A stretch of 64,000 bases of DNA. Source: Pythium myriotylum (Eukaryota; Oomycota; Peronosporomycetes; Pythiales; Pythiaceae). Below, one piece after another: positions 29,679 through 40,080 of the stretch (position 1 is the first letter of the stretch; each line of letters begins with the position of its first letter). The position numbers and the translations under genes are program-made. The stretch covers positions 1,426,001-1,490,000 of the forward strand of contig JALJCQ010000008.1 in NCBI GenBank assembly GCA_023091665.1, given 5' to 3'. The notes beneath the pieces are model-generated. The model searched no databases. It was not told the DNA's origin and saw nothing but the letters and a program-made list of their open reading frames with translations.

Positions 29679-32592
29679 ATGCCAGGAGCTAGTACCGGTC
29701 GTGCGAGTATGTCCGCTATTGGTGAGTCTGGCACTAACCAGGCCGAGATGGTCAAACCATTCTCGTTTGTGGTAGATGAAGACCAGTCGACCGGTGCCCA
29801 GGAAGCTAGCCAGAGTTCCGGCACCACCAGCCAGCCTACGACCCGCTCTGGCGGTCGTGGAGCTGGTTCACGCCAGCAAGTCGTTGGCAAGATGGGGCAG
29901 TCCTCCGCTGCCCGTCGTCGTGTGCTTATGCCCGACGACGACGAAGAAAAGGAGCCTTCTGGCTCGGCAATCCCACGCCGAGCTAGCCCGCGCAAAGGAA
30001 GCACTGAGTATGGCTCACCTCGTGCTAGTATCAGCAGTCTTGATCTGGGTGACGTCGCTTTGTGAGCTGGTAAGACCAAGTCCAGCCTCCAAGACCAAGC
30101 CGAGGCAGCTTCGAGCCAGTCGAAGGCTAGGAAGAAGGCTGGGAAGCCAGGAAAAGGTCGTGGTGGCAAGCCAGTAGCTGGGAAGTCGCCAAGTACCAGC
30201 TCGACCGACGAAGTCGTGAAGTCGCGACCTGGAACCGAGATGACGGCCCGAGACGACCGTGCGAGGGACCTAGTTCATCCAGGCGATGAGCTGGGAGACG
30301 TTTCAGCCGCCAGAAGTGGTCGCTCCAAGATTCACGACGCCTTCGTGATCCAGGAGTGCGTTGACATCTGGAGTCACGCACCGGAAGACCGTATCCTGCC
30401 TTGGGAAGCTGGATCGCCCAACCTCGGGCCCAGACAAGTCATCGAGCGAAGCTCGGATGTGCTGGACAAGTTTCACGAGCCAGGCTCGTGGTTGAAGCTT
30501 TTCGACATTATCAGCACGACGAATCCGCTGTCGCCACGAAACGTCCTGCACTTTGTCCGACTAGAAGGTCTATCTGGCATCGAAATGTTGGCGTTGATCC
30601 GGTCTGCTCTGTTCGAAGCTGGGTATTCGTTCATGAACCTGGTCCCAGCTGCACTTCGTCATGCTCCAGAGTTAGCAGGCCTCCATCTGCACGAAGTCGA
30701 GGTGAAGGTTCGGTCAGCTAGATATCTACTCTCGCTGCAAGTCCAGGAGTGGATCAGGTTTCGAAGTATTCGACCCGAGCAACGGTCTCCGACGGTGTCG
30801 TCCAGATCCCCAGTCGACGTCCACGCCATGCGCAAGCCAGAATCGATTCTGAGCTCGAGTGACGGTATTCCAGGCCGGCAATCGAGTCTTCGAACTAGTC
30901 AGTTCTCGTTTTCGGCGCCGCAAGCTAGCACAAGTGCACCGACAGACCTGGTTCAGCCTTTATCGAGCCAGTCAGCCGGTCAGAGCCTTGCGTTTGGTCT
31001 AGCTCGACCAGAAGTCCAACCACAGCGGTTTGTTGACCCTAACAACTACCGTTTCCAGCAACCTGCCGTTGCTCCAGTGGTTTCGGCGTCACTTGCGTTT
31101 GGTTCGCATCTGCAGCAGTCAACTCATGCGCCTCCAGCACCAGCACTCGTGAATACGCCTTACCCGGCTCCTGCTGTCACTTTTCATGCTGCTCCTGCTC
31201 TGGCCCAGCCAGCGGATGCGTCGTTCTATCTGGGATCGGGAGTTGGCGATCGCGCTGGAGGTTTTGCTTCGGGTAGGCCAACACCACGTCGAGTGGATGC
31301 CCAGGCAGCCTCCGCGCCGTTGTCAGCTCCGGTTCCAGTCCACGCAGAAGCTTTTCCAGCTGGACGTTACACCAGTGATGGTGCTGGAGAGCCCAGAGCT
31401 CGTAGAGTGCCCGACTATGGCGCTAATGAGCTGGGAAGTGCTTTACCAGCCCCCGTGATGCCACCGAGCCAGCTAGGCCAGTCAGTGCCACGACCGTTTG
31501 TGCCAAATCGGTATCTAGACAAGTTCACTGGTCTGGAGTCACTAGCTGACCGCAAACTATGGTATAAGAGTATGTGTACCTTGCAGACAGTGGTTACTGG
31601 ACTGACATCGAGCGGTGCGGAATATCGAGTTATACCTTCGCGGTCCAGCTGAGGCCTGGCTCCAACAACTTGGTTCAGCTCGCCGGAGCTGGAACTCGCT
31701 GAGTTCAGCGTTCCAGAGCGAGTTCTGCGTCGCTAGAGGGTCTCCGTTCGAAACGTACTTTGGATTGACCCAGCGGAAGGACGAGACTCCGCTCCAGCAT
31801 CTATGGCGTTTGAATGCAGCGGCAGTCAAGGCTCGCATCCCGCTGACCAGCTCGACTGACCTCAAGAACCATCTGGATCGCTTCATCAAGAGCCTGGCTA
31901 GCGAAAGCGCTAGGAATGCGTTCAGAGGGCGTTCTTACGAGTCGCTGGCCCAGCTCGAGGACGCAGCCAGAGATCTGGACCGAGAAGTGGACCGGGATGA
32001 CTATCGTCGCTCCAGTTGGCACCAGGAACGCGATCGCGAACGCGAACGCTCGATTCCCAGGTCGGCGACCGTCTATTATGCTTATGACGGCGACGAAGAT
32101 GGTGAAGAAGCTGGGTGGGGACTGGGTGATGAGCGTCCAGTGCATTTCGATGACGATGAGCCAGGCGATTGCTACGCTGAGTCGGTCTACCAGTCGTCAG
32201 GCCGCGTTCAGAACCAGCATCCAAGTCGCTGGAGGCCAGGTAGCCAGGATCAGAGTCACCCTGGTCGATACGCTCCAAGCTCTAGCCAGTCAAGTCGTCA
32301 CGCTATGGCTCAAAGTCCAGCCTCGCACCAGTCGGGTCAAGCTCCTTTCGCTCGCTCGGCCCAGCTTCCCAGCTCCGGCACAAGTGTTTCTGGCTCAGCC
32401 GGTCGTTCTCGACCTGGCTTAAGCGTTCAGAGTCCTCGCGGACCGAACTGCTTCAATTGCGACGAAGGTTTCTGTTCTCTCTGCGAGGCACCAGGTCATC
32501 GCCCTGAGTCGTGCCCAAGGAAGTGCTCGTTCTGTGACGAGGTGCACTCTCCAGGCGACTGCGAGCTGAAGAAGGCTCTCAAGCTTGGTTAA
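29679..32592 (+). pseudogene. gag: Gypsy-B gag and nucleocapsid, two lesions
   Basis: The start ATG at 29679 (MPGASTGRAS) lies directly after the LTR. A Ser/Pro-rich disordered N-terminus runs to a TGA at 30063-30065, after which the same frame stays open to ~31650. Conserved helical gag sequence (KLFDIISTTNPLSPRNVLHF, LIRSALFEAGYSFMN) is followed by a second disordered stretch. A frameshift near 31600-31620 moves to the frame with IELYLRGPAEAWLQQL and RKDETPLQHLWRLNAAAV. The C-terminus has a modified zinc knuckle (CSLCEAPGHRPESCPRKC) and stops at 32590-32592. Homologous in layout to Gypsy-C gag. Confidence 0.88.
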
Positions 32593-32724
32593 GGGTGAGG
32601 CGAAAGCCAGTGCTGCTCCAGCCGGCCCAGCCCAGCCTTTAAACTAGGCAGCTCGCCGGGGACCCGAGGGGATCCGGTACGCGTCGAGCTTCAAGTCCCT
32701 CAGGCGACACAAGAAGCCCAAGTC

Positions 32725-34378
32725 ATGCATGTGTTTGCATATGTTGGTAGTGAAGACATTAATACCAACAACAAGTTACCAGTTGGCCAAGGTGAAAACG
32801 AAGCGCGTTCGTTCCTTGTTTGTGCTGGTGACTCAAGTCCTGGTCTGGAAAGACACTTCCAACTCCAGCCAGGCGAACGTCGTGGATGGTGGTCCATGCA
32901 CCCTGAGCCAGTTGGCCAGGCCAGAAATGCCATCGTCAACGGTGCCGTGTGCGACCGTAGAGCCCCCATCTTGCTGGATTCCGGCTCATCGTCTAGTATG
33001 GTCAGTCTGGACCTAGCTAGGAAGCTGGGACTTCAGCTCAAGTTCGGTGACCGGCTCAAGGTCAGCGGCATTGGCGGCGGCGTGACCTACGCCACAGCCA
33101 GAACCAGGGTTAAGGTGACGCTCGGCATGAGTGTCGCCTACTTTCTGGACCTCTGGGCTGGGAATATTGGCGAGGGCATCGACTGCTTGCTGGGACTCGA
33201 CTTCATGGTCCGGGCAGGAGTCCGGCTCTGTGCCTACGAAGGGTCGGTCCGGCTGCCAGACGAAGAGTGCATCCTGCTGGCCGCAGCTGGTCAAAGACCG
33301 AAGCTGCCAGAACGAGTGTCAGTCAGCACCCTGGAAGACATTTACTTGTCGCCGGGTCGCAGCACGCTGGCGCCAGCTCGTCATCGAGCTGGAAAGCTTC
33401 AGGTCTGGGCGTGTCGTCAAGACAACTGGGTGACAACCGTCGTCGTCGGGCCAGACGGCCAGCTTCAGGCCGTCCGAGTGACGAATGTGTCACCTCAGCC
33501 GATCATGATCCCAGCTCGGACGCCAGTCGCTCACCTGGTCGAGGAAGGCCACCTGCCGCTAGGCCAGAGGTGTGCCAGGCTCAACTCAACTAGGTATCTT
33601 GAGTGGCAGGTGCTGGTCTACGAGGGTTCTCACTCTAGCCGTTTCATCCGGGCGCAGGACGAGCTCATCGACGCCTACAACGCCAGTCTGCCTCCAGCTG
33701 TGGTTAAACCAGCCTACGACGCACCTAAGAAGATTCTGCCAAGGGGCGAGGTGCTCGTGGAGCTGGAAGATGTGCCAGATCTTCGTGTAGGTGCGTCTTC
33801 CCAGTTGGACCAAGCTGCTGTGGCATCGTCTGAGCCAGGAGGGCGATCTGCTCAAGGTGTCAGCGCCGAGCGACCACGCAGCGAGCCTGAGCCAGTCCAA
33901 GCGCGCGATCCAGGTTGTGCTCAACACGTCCAGCCAGAAGAAGTCGCTTTGGAGCTGGAAACAGCCGCGCCACCACCACCACGACAAGATTCCGTGCTAG
34001 CAACACTAGCTGCACGACTGCCCGAGCCAGGCACCAACTTACCCAAAGTGGCCGCTCCAAGCGTGCCTGTTGTACCGGCGAGCTCGTCATTGACGAGTGA
34101 GCTTACCGCCGAGGCGGGGTCTGCAGGCGCCGGAGTGGTTATGATTGATGGCTCTTGACCAGGTGCCAGACTCAGGCGAACCTCACTTGCTGCAAGTCGA
34201 GCCAGGGCGGCAACACTCACTGCCGGCTCGGCGACCCAGGACTAGTCAGGGGGCGACCTCTACAGCAAGTGTTCCAAGTGTGGTGGAGCGGCCCAATCCA
34301 GACGGGACGTGGCACAAGCAGCTGCGGAGGATGGGCCGACCCAGATCGAAGGGTGGCACCCAAGGCATTTGATGCAAG
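32725..34378 (+). pseudogene. pro: Gypsy-B protease and linker to RT, interrupted by C2
   Basis: Frame 32725-34158 has an aspartic protease core with active site ILLDSGSSSSMVSLDLA, the flap-like GIGGGVTYATART, and DCLLGLDFMVRAG. A long Pro/Ala/Glu-rich linker follows to the stop. A different frame then leads to VAPKAFDA at 34378, exactly where C2 is inserted; that frame resumes at 36104 after the C2 TSD. So pol was continuous here before insertion, apart from one frameshift near 34150. Confidence 0.85.
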
Positions 34379-34669
34379 GTGATCAGGACTTCGGGTAACA
34401 ACGGGCAACATCAAGGAGTCGGCATGAGTGTCGTCCGAAGCGGTGAACCGACCGCCCGCCCAAGGGAGGGCAGGCGATCGGCGGGAAGTGTGTTGAACTA
34501 ACCCAACGGCCAGGTGATCCGGCAGACGCCTTCAACCAGACGCACGGCCGCCGAGTGTCAAAGGAACCCCGAAGCGCCTAGGTGATCGACCGGTTCGAAC
34601 TACTGTGAGACGATCATCGAGATGCCCACCCGATCGGCCAAGCGATCCCCCGACCGCCTGGTGGAAGTA

Positions 34670-34749
34670 CGGATCGCCTAACATATCGACGGATCGGCTG
34701 AGGCATCTACCGATCGGCTGAGACATCTACGGATCGCCTGATGATTAGA
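34670..34749 (+). repeat. Tandem repeat, four 20-bp units in the C2 LTR
   Basis: Four consecutive 20-bp units of the form CGGATCGGCTGAGRCATCTA, each with a few substitutions. Confidence 0.85.
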
Positions 34750-35472
34750 CGGCACCCGGGTGGTTGCGCATACAGTTGTAGGGTTGTAGGGTTAGGGGCG
34801 TGTACCCAGTGTGTGAATCAGATAGTGTAGGACTCTAGGAAGGCAGGAAAACTCCAAAGGAATAGACTCTGCATTTCGCGACCAAGTACACAAGTCCCCA
34901 AGACGTACAAGGGAGTGCAGGGCTCACACAAGTCCCGTCACCGGCAGGGAGGTGACGTTAAAACCCCCGAGCCGCGCCAAGCAGCTCGCCTCAAGGCAGG
35001 CAGCCGGCGCGCGTCAGACGACCGCGCACCGCCGCCACAAGGAAAGGAAAGGCAAGGAAGACCAAGGGCGATCGCGAGACGATCCCCGGCGTTGTGAGTG
35101 CTTGACTTAGTCGCACGAGCGCGCCACCAAGCCCGAAGCGCCCGCGCTTCGCCCCACGCATCCGGCACAACCGTGTTGAGGTTGATCCGATCGGCTCTGC
35201 GTTTGACCGGCCGGCTGCGCGTCCTCGATCTACACGCAGCCACCAGAGCCGGAAAACCAAGGGATTCACGACCCCTTGGTCTCTCTCTCCCCCCGACTTC
35301 GGAGTCCAGAGCGCCCACGGTCCAGGCCACAGCGATTTTCAAGGCCTGTCGACGTCAGTGGTAAGTTGCTGCCCCTCGAATCAAGGATCAAGGTCTGTTG
35401 TGTGCACGGCTCGGCTGCTGAGGGGTTCGCTGTCCCCCAGTTTTAGCCGGCCGCGTTACCACAGTTGTGCGT

Positions 35473-36099
35473 ATGCCAGGAGGTAGCACTTCCATGGGCC
35501 CGAAGTCGAAGAGATCGACTCATCCAAAGCCGCCCGCCCCGTCGATCCCAGGCGGCCAAGGATCAAGAACTCGAGGATCGTCCGTAGCGGAGCCAGGTGG
35601 AGGGTCCCCACCGTCCGCTACGCAAGAACAACATGCTACCGATCGTAATGGACCCCCACGTGTTGACGTGGTTGGATCGGAGGGCGTCAGCGTTGCCCGC
35701 AACCTGACGCCCGAACTTGAAGAAGAAGGGAAGTCGGACACTTCAGAGACGGTCGACTTCATGGACGACGTCGCCGAAACGATCGACCTCACTAGTGCGA
35801 TCACGGAAGCGACAAGCGTACCTGACGCTCCGCAGACTCCCATCACACGAGCGGTCAATGCTGTGCCGCCGCAAGTCGACCCGACCGGCCCCAGAGTGTC
35901 ACCCGCTCGCGTGCTCGAGGTGCTGTGTCAGAAGCACGACGCGCTCAAGCATCTGCAAGTGACCAGGGTCGGCACAGGTACCAGTGTGCGCGATCCCGGT
36001 TTTGCGTCGATGATGAGCACGGCCGAAGTCCTCAACGGGATCATCTCCGTGTTCAACACTGCCGGCTACAGTGTCATGATCGCCGACCGCGTTACCACA
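35473..36099 (+). pseudogene. gag: C2 gag N-terminal fragment
   Basis: Starts MPGGSTSMGPKSKRS and matches the Gypsy-C gag N-terminus: disordered acidic region, PQTPITRAVNAVPPQVDPTG, ARVLEVLCQKHDALKHLQVT, ISVFNTAGYSVMIADR. It is then truncated; reading continues by accident into Gypsy-B to a stop at 36144. The nucleocapsid and all of pol are missing. Confidence 0.88.
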
Positions 36100-36103
36100 C
36101 AAG

Positions 36104-36718
36104 TCCTCAAGCTCCTGCCCAACCGCAGCTCACCATCGGTATGAAGCTAGTTCAGCGCCGAGTGAGCCGAGAAAGCACACCGATCCAGCGTCTCGCGTGC
36201 ACGTTCAAGCTGGTTTCGTCTCGAGATAACCAGGGTGACGACGATGCGGTCTCGTTTTACCACGAAGGCACCGACTTTGTGCTGCTCGACGAGCTCCGGG
36301 ACCAGCTCGCAATGCTCCCGGACCAGATCGACCTGGAAGCTCCAGTCGACATGGCCAGCGCCGATGTTGGCGAAGAAGGCGTGACCAGCCCAGTCCAGGA
36401 CCAGCTCATACGCGACGTGATCAACAAGCATGCGTCAGCGTTCCTGGGATCTGGCAACGCGCTTCCGCCTCCAGCTAGGGGCGTCGTCTGCGACATCGAA
36501 GTCGAGCCAGGAACCAGGCCAGTCGCCGAGAAACCCAGGCGAATCAAGTCGCACCTGCTTCCCCAGGTCTACGAGCTGCTCAAGAAGCTCCTCGATGCTG
36601 GAATCATCGAGTATTCTGACTCGGAGTGGGCCAGCCCAATTGTCATCGTCATGAAAAAGAACATCCGGCTTTGCATCGACTACCGGCGCGTGAACCAGCT
36701 GATCAAGCTCATGAACTA
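36104..36718 (+). pseudogene. pol: Gypsy-B reverse transcriptase N-terminal fragment
   Basis: After the C2 TSD the frame reads through MKLVQRRVSRES to the RT entry: ARGVVCDIEVEPGTRP, VYELLKKLLDAGIIEYSDSE, WASPIVIVMKKNIRLCIDYR, RVNQLIKLM. It stops being RT at 36718, before the fingers-palm catalytic motifs and the YxDD box, where an inverted Gypsy-B LTR begins (TGTGATGAAG). Confidence 0.88.
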
Positions 36719-36778
36719 TGTGATGAAGTGCGCTGCCTTTTCGCTAGCTCCTGGAGCTGGAAAAGGGTATAGACCTAG
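36719..36778 (-). repeat. Inverted Gypsy-B LTR, 3'-terminal piece (continues at 49937)
   Basis: Reverse complement of 29609-29668. The rest of this inverted LTR is at 49937-51007, on the other side of Gypsy-C. CTAG (36775-36778) is the Gypsy-C TSD. Confidence 0.9.
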
Positions 36779-37796
36779 TGTGGTAAAGCGGCCGAGAATT
36801 TTAGGGCACTAGACCGAGGTGATAGGCAGAGACTCTGGGTAGTACCGTAGGAGGCTCCAGACTAACCCATACTATTACTATACTCGGTATCAGCCGCCGG
36901 TATTACCGGCGGAACGGATACTGAGACGATTGTGCCATCCCATAGCCGATTGGCTAAAATGGGGGTCGATTGCGTAGCCGAAAGCCGCAGTCATCACCTG
37001 GATACAAGGGGGATGATCGGCAGGATACTGGCTGAATCGGCAGAAGAAGGGCATGTATTCAGCAGTAGTAATGGGTGTAGAGCCGGTAGCGAACTTAGGG
37101 CAGCCGAACTTAGCGTAGGGGTACTTAGATCAGCTGATGAGACCAAGGTAATAGACTTCCACTTTCACCGCCAAGCCCGCAAGCAAGCCGCGTCGTCTTG
37201 GCAAGGAACGTCGCATCAAGGCTCGCCGTCACCAACAGGAGGTGACGTTAAAGAAGACCCCGGTGGAACCTGGCTTTTGCTGTCAGGGGAAGCCGACGAA
37301 TCTCAAGCGGCCGACTTGAAGCGCTGGGGCAAGACTGCCAGCGGCGTCGGCTGCATCAAGGACAAGGACGCTCGTGTGCGCCGGTGGGATTGTCCCCCCG
37401 CCACGACAAGGCAAGGTTACGGTCTCTAGTGCTGAGCACTAGCGGATCTCACGCCCCAAGGAAGCCGCAGCCGTCTCATCGGCTGCGCACAAGTATTCCG
37501 AGCCCCTGCGTGTTGAGCAGGCGTGTTTCTCGGCCCGGTACAACCCCCGGCCCAACTCTGCGAGACGGTCTCCTCTCGGAGCTCAGCTGGCCGACCCCAG
37601 AGGCTTCACGACCCTCTGGCTTCCCCTCCCCCGACTTCGGTACCAGAGCGCCCACGGTTCACCCCCACAGCGACTTTCGTGGGGTGTAACGTCTGTTGGT
37701 AGCTCACTAGCACCAAGAATCTGAAGGCCTGTTGGCGAGTGGTCAGCTGTCACAAGCAGTCGCTGTGCAGTGATTTTGCTGACCCACTCTACCACA
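36779..37796 (+). repeat. Gypsy-C 5' LTR
   Basis: 1,018 bp, TG...CA; ends 9 bases before the gag ATG (37806). Includes the ~222 bp absent from the 3' LTR. Confidence 0.92.
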
Positions 37797-37805
37797 GCGG
37801 TGCGT

Positions 37806-39686
37806 ATGCCAGGATCTAGTGGCTACATGGCATCGAAGTCGAAGAGACCGCCAAGGTCGAAGTCACCTGTCCAAGCGGCCGCAGGTGACTTAGACTCGAA
37901 TCGAGCTAGGCCGCAACCGAGTTCTGCTGGAGAGCCCCCACCTGAACACGGTGACCAAGAACATGTCGATCTCGAAGGGCCCCCACGCGTGAGCGTGGTC
38001 GAAGGACGGTCGACATCGGATGACTCCATCACCCGCAACCTCCTCCCAGACCTCGACGAAGAAGCCAAGGACGGCGCCAGCGACGCTGGCTCGGAAGACG
38101 TCGACCTGAGTGGCGACATCGCGGAGCTGAACGTCGGCGACGATGCGACGGCTCCGACGACCCCGATCACCCGTGCCGTCAACTCGGTGCCGGTGAAGAT
38201 GGATCCCACCAGGCCGACAGCCGTGCCGGCACGGATGATCGAGGTGATCATGTCGAAGCACGATGGTCTCAAGCACCTCCAGGTGACCCGAGTCAGTGCC
38301 GCTGCTGATGTCCGCGACCCTGGCTTTGCGTCGATGAAGACTCAGCAGCAGGTGCTGCACGGCATCATCGGTGTCTTCAACACCGCCGGGTACAGCGTGA
38401 CCATCTTGGACAACGCCAAGATCCTCGCGACACGACGCGACAAGTTGATCGCGGGCGCTCAGGCGATCTTCGAGCTGTTCCTGCGCCACCAGTCTCAGCG
38501 CAAGCTCGAGCAAGCCATCGGTGCGAACCGTGGTGGGCTTATGGATGCTAAATCGCTGCAGAAGATCGCGGAGCAGGTCATCGGACGCTCCAGGGAAGAA
38601 GTCAAGCAGATGGAAGAAGAGATCATGCTGAAGGACAAGATGCTCAAGGATCTCGAGAACTACCTGCAAGACTTCGCCGACAGAGTCGCATCAGGTGAGC
38701 TGACCGCAGCTCAACTTGCGTCGGTGTCGACTGCGGCCGCGCCGACCGTTGCCAGTGCCGAGGTGAAGCCGACGGTCAATCCAGAGCCGAAGGTCAAGGC
38801 CGAGAAGCCGACTCCAGTCGCTAAGTCGCCGGCAGCCTGGTCCTCGACCGACTACCTGGCCGACATCTACGACGAGTGCGTCGCGCCAGGCGTCAGCGCC
38901 ATGACTCGCCTGCGGCAGTCAGCCTGTGCCGATCTGAAGTCGTTCGACGGCAAGTCTCGCGACGAATATCGCGGCAAGGCCTTCATCAGTTCGGTCCGTT
39001 CGGCGTTCCGCCAAGACGAGATGACCGATGGCCAATGCTGCCTGAAGTTCCCCGAGCTGCTCACCGGCGCGTCAAAGATCTGGTACAAGCAGCTGAAGAA
39101 GTCGACGCGTGCCAACTGGTCGCTCCTCCAAGCTGAGTTCGAGCGTGAGTACAGCGGTGCGACGGTCACGGCTCACCAGCGCTACTACGAGCTGCGCCGG
39201 AAGCCGAACGAAGAGCACCTCGACTACCTGTACCGACTCAACGTCCAAGCCATCGAAGCCGGCATCGACTATGAGGGCGCTGCGGCATCCTTCCACGTGA
39301 CTCACTTCCTCGACACGTGTGAAGATGCCGAGCTCGCACGCCAGTTCGGTCTTGTCAAGCCGACAACGGAGGAGCAGCTCCGTCAAGCGTTGAAGGAGCT
39401 GCTGCGCCAGAACCAGCGGTCGAAGCGCGACGAGTCGGCCAAGTTGCGCGCGGACAAGCGCGACAGCAAGCCGAAGCCGTTCATCGCCGGTTCCAAGCAG
39501 CGACCGATCGCCGTCAACGCGTTGGCGAAGCTGCTCGGGTCCTCGAGTCGAGCTGCCGAAGTCGACCTGTCAAGCGTGTCTGAGTCGAGCTCGGATGGCA
39601 GCGAGTCGGAAGACAGCGGAGCTGAAGATGGCGAAGGTGACGAAGGCGAAGATGCAGTGGAAGTTGCGGCTTGGCGACGATGCTAG
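37806..39686 (+). CDS. gag: Gypsy-C gag
   Basis: 626 aa from the ATG just after the LTR (MPGSSGYMASKSKRPPR). A disordered acidic N-terminus leads to a conserved helical region (ARMIEVIMSKHDGLKHLQVT, GVFNTAGYSVTILDNA), a coiled coil (about residues 255-300), and the capsid-like domain (EYRGKAFISSVRSAF, ASKIWYKQLKKSTRANWSLL, LRRKPNEEHLDYLYRLNVQA). It ends in a Ser/Glu/Asp-rich tail. The zinc knuckles are not in this frame but in the overlapping next one, so nucleocapsid would need a frameshift at 39671-39686. Confidence 0.92.
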   Translation: MPGSSGYMASKSKRPPRSKSPVQAAAGDLDSNRARPQPSSAGEPPPEHGDQEHVDLEGPPRVSVVEGRSTSDDSITRNLLPDLDEEAKDGASDAGSEDVDLSGDIAELNVGDDATAPTTPITRAVNSVPVKMDPTRPTAVPARMIEVIMSKHDGLKHLQVTRVSAAADVRDPGFASMKTQQQVLHGIIGVFNTAGYSVTILDNAKILATRRDKLIAGAQAIFELFLRHQSQRKLEQAIGANRGGLMDAKSLQKIAEQVIGRSREEVKQMEEEIMLKDKMLKDLENYLQDFADRVASGELTAAQLASVSTAAAPTVASAEVKPTVNPEPKVKAEKPTPVAKSPAAWSSTDYLADIYDECVAPGVSAMTRLRQSACADLKSFDGKSRDEYRGKAFISSVRSAFRQDEMTDGQCCLKFPELLTGASKIWYKQLKKSTRANWSLLQAEFEREYSGATVTAHQRYYELRRKPNEEHLDYLYRLNVQAIEAGIDYEGAAASFHVTHFLDTCEDAELARQFGLVKPTTEEQLRQALKELLRQNQRSKRDESAKLRADKRDSKPKPFIAGSKQRPIAVNALAKLLGSSSRAAEVDLSSVSESSSDGSESEDSGAEDGEGDEGEDAVEVAAWRRC

Positions 39687-40030
39687 CGCCGGAGTCCGTG
39701 CAAGCGGTGACCAAGCTCGTCGCCGTCCTCCAAGGCCGTGACAGGGTGGGCAAGCCGAAGGGTGAGGTGTCGAAGCCTCAACACCCATGCTCGCACTGCG
39801 GCTCGAAGCGCCACCAAGACCGCGATTGTTGGAGTCGTATCACTTGTACGGTGTGCGGTCGGCTCGGTCATCCGGCCGACTATTGCTACCACCGTTGCAA
39901 GGGGTGCGGCAATGTCCACGATCGTGGTGCTTGCCCGCTGGAGGAGCTCGCAAACCACCTGAAGGCGTGGTTCGACCCGACGAAGCACGCTGGCGTCCTG
40001 CCGGCGGCCGTCGAAAAGTGGTTAAACTAA
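39671..40030 (+). CDS. Gypsy-C nucleocapsid, -1 frame relative to gag
   Basis: 119 aa in the frame overlapping the gag end by 16 bases. It has two canonical knuckles, CSHCGSKRHQDRDC and CTVCGRLGHPADYC (C-x2-C-x4-H-x4-C), and a third variant CKGCGNVHDRGAC, then a short helical tail. In Gypsy-B the single knuckle is in the gag frame, so the frame change is either element-specific translational frameshifting or a mutation. Confidence 0.85.
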   Translation: MATMLAPESVQAVTKLVAVLQGRDRVGKPKGEVSKPQHPCSHCGSKRHQDRDCWSRITCTVCGRLGHPADYCYHRCKGCGNVHDRGACPLEELANHLKAWFDPTKHAGVLPAAVEKWLN

Positions 40031-40080
40031 GCCGCCCGCCAGTTTGGGGACTGGTACGCGCCGGGCGGCAACCCGAGGTC

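Larger units (their letters stand above)
34379..36099 (+). mobile_element. C2: truncated Gypsy-C-family insertion (LTR plus gag start)
   Basis: 1,721 bp between 4-bp CAAG repeats (34375-34378, 36100-36103). The first ~1,085 bp (34379-35463, ending TTACCACA) is a diverged Gypsy-C-type LTR. Gag starts at 35473. The insert ends GTTACCACA (36091-36099) like an LTR terminus, so most of the body and the 3' LTR have been deleted. Removing it restores the Gypsy-B reading frame. Confidence 0.85.

Noticed and set aside
34670..34749. CRISPR-like array
   Set aside because: Four contiguous 20-bp units with no spacers, inside an LTR, in a eukaryotic genome.
37429..37769. Protein-coding ORFs in the Gypsy-C LTR (also 49290-49787)
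   Set aside because: They lie wholly within LTR repeats, have no domains, and are repeated only because the LTR is.
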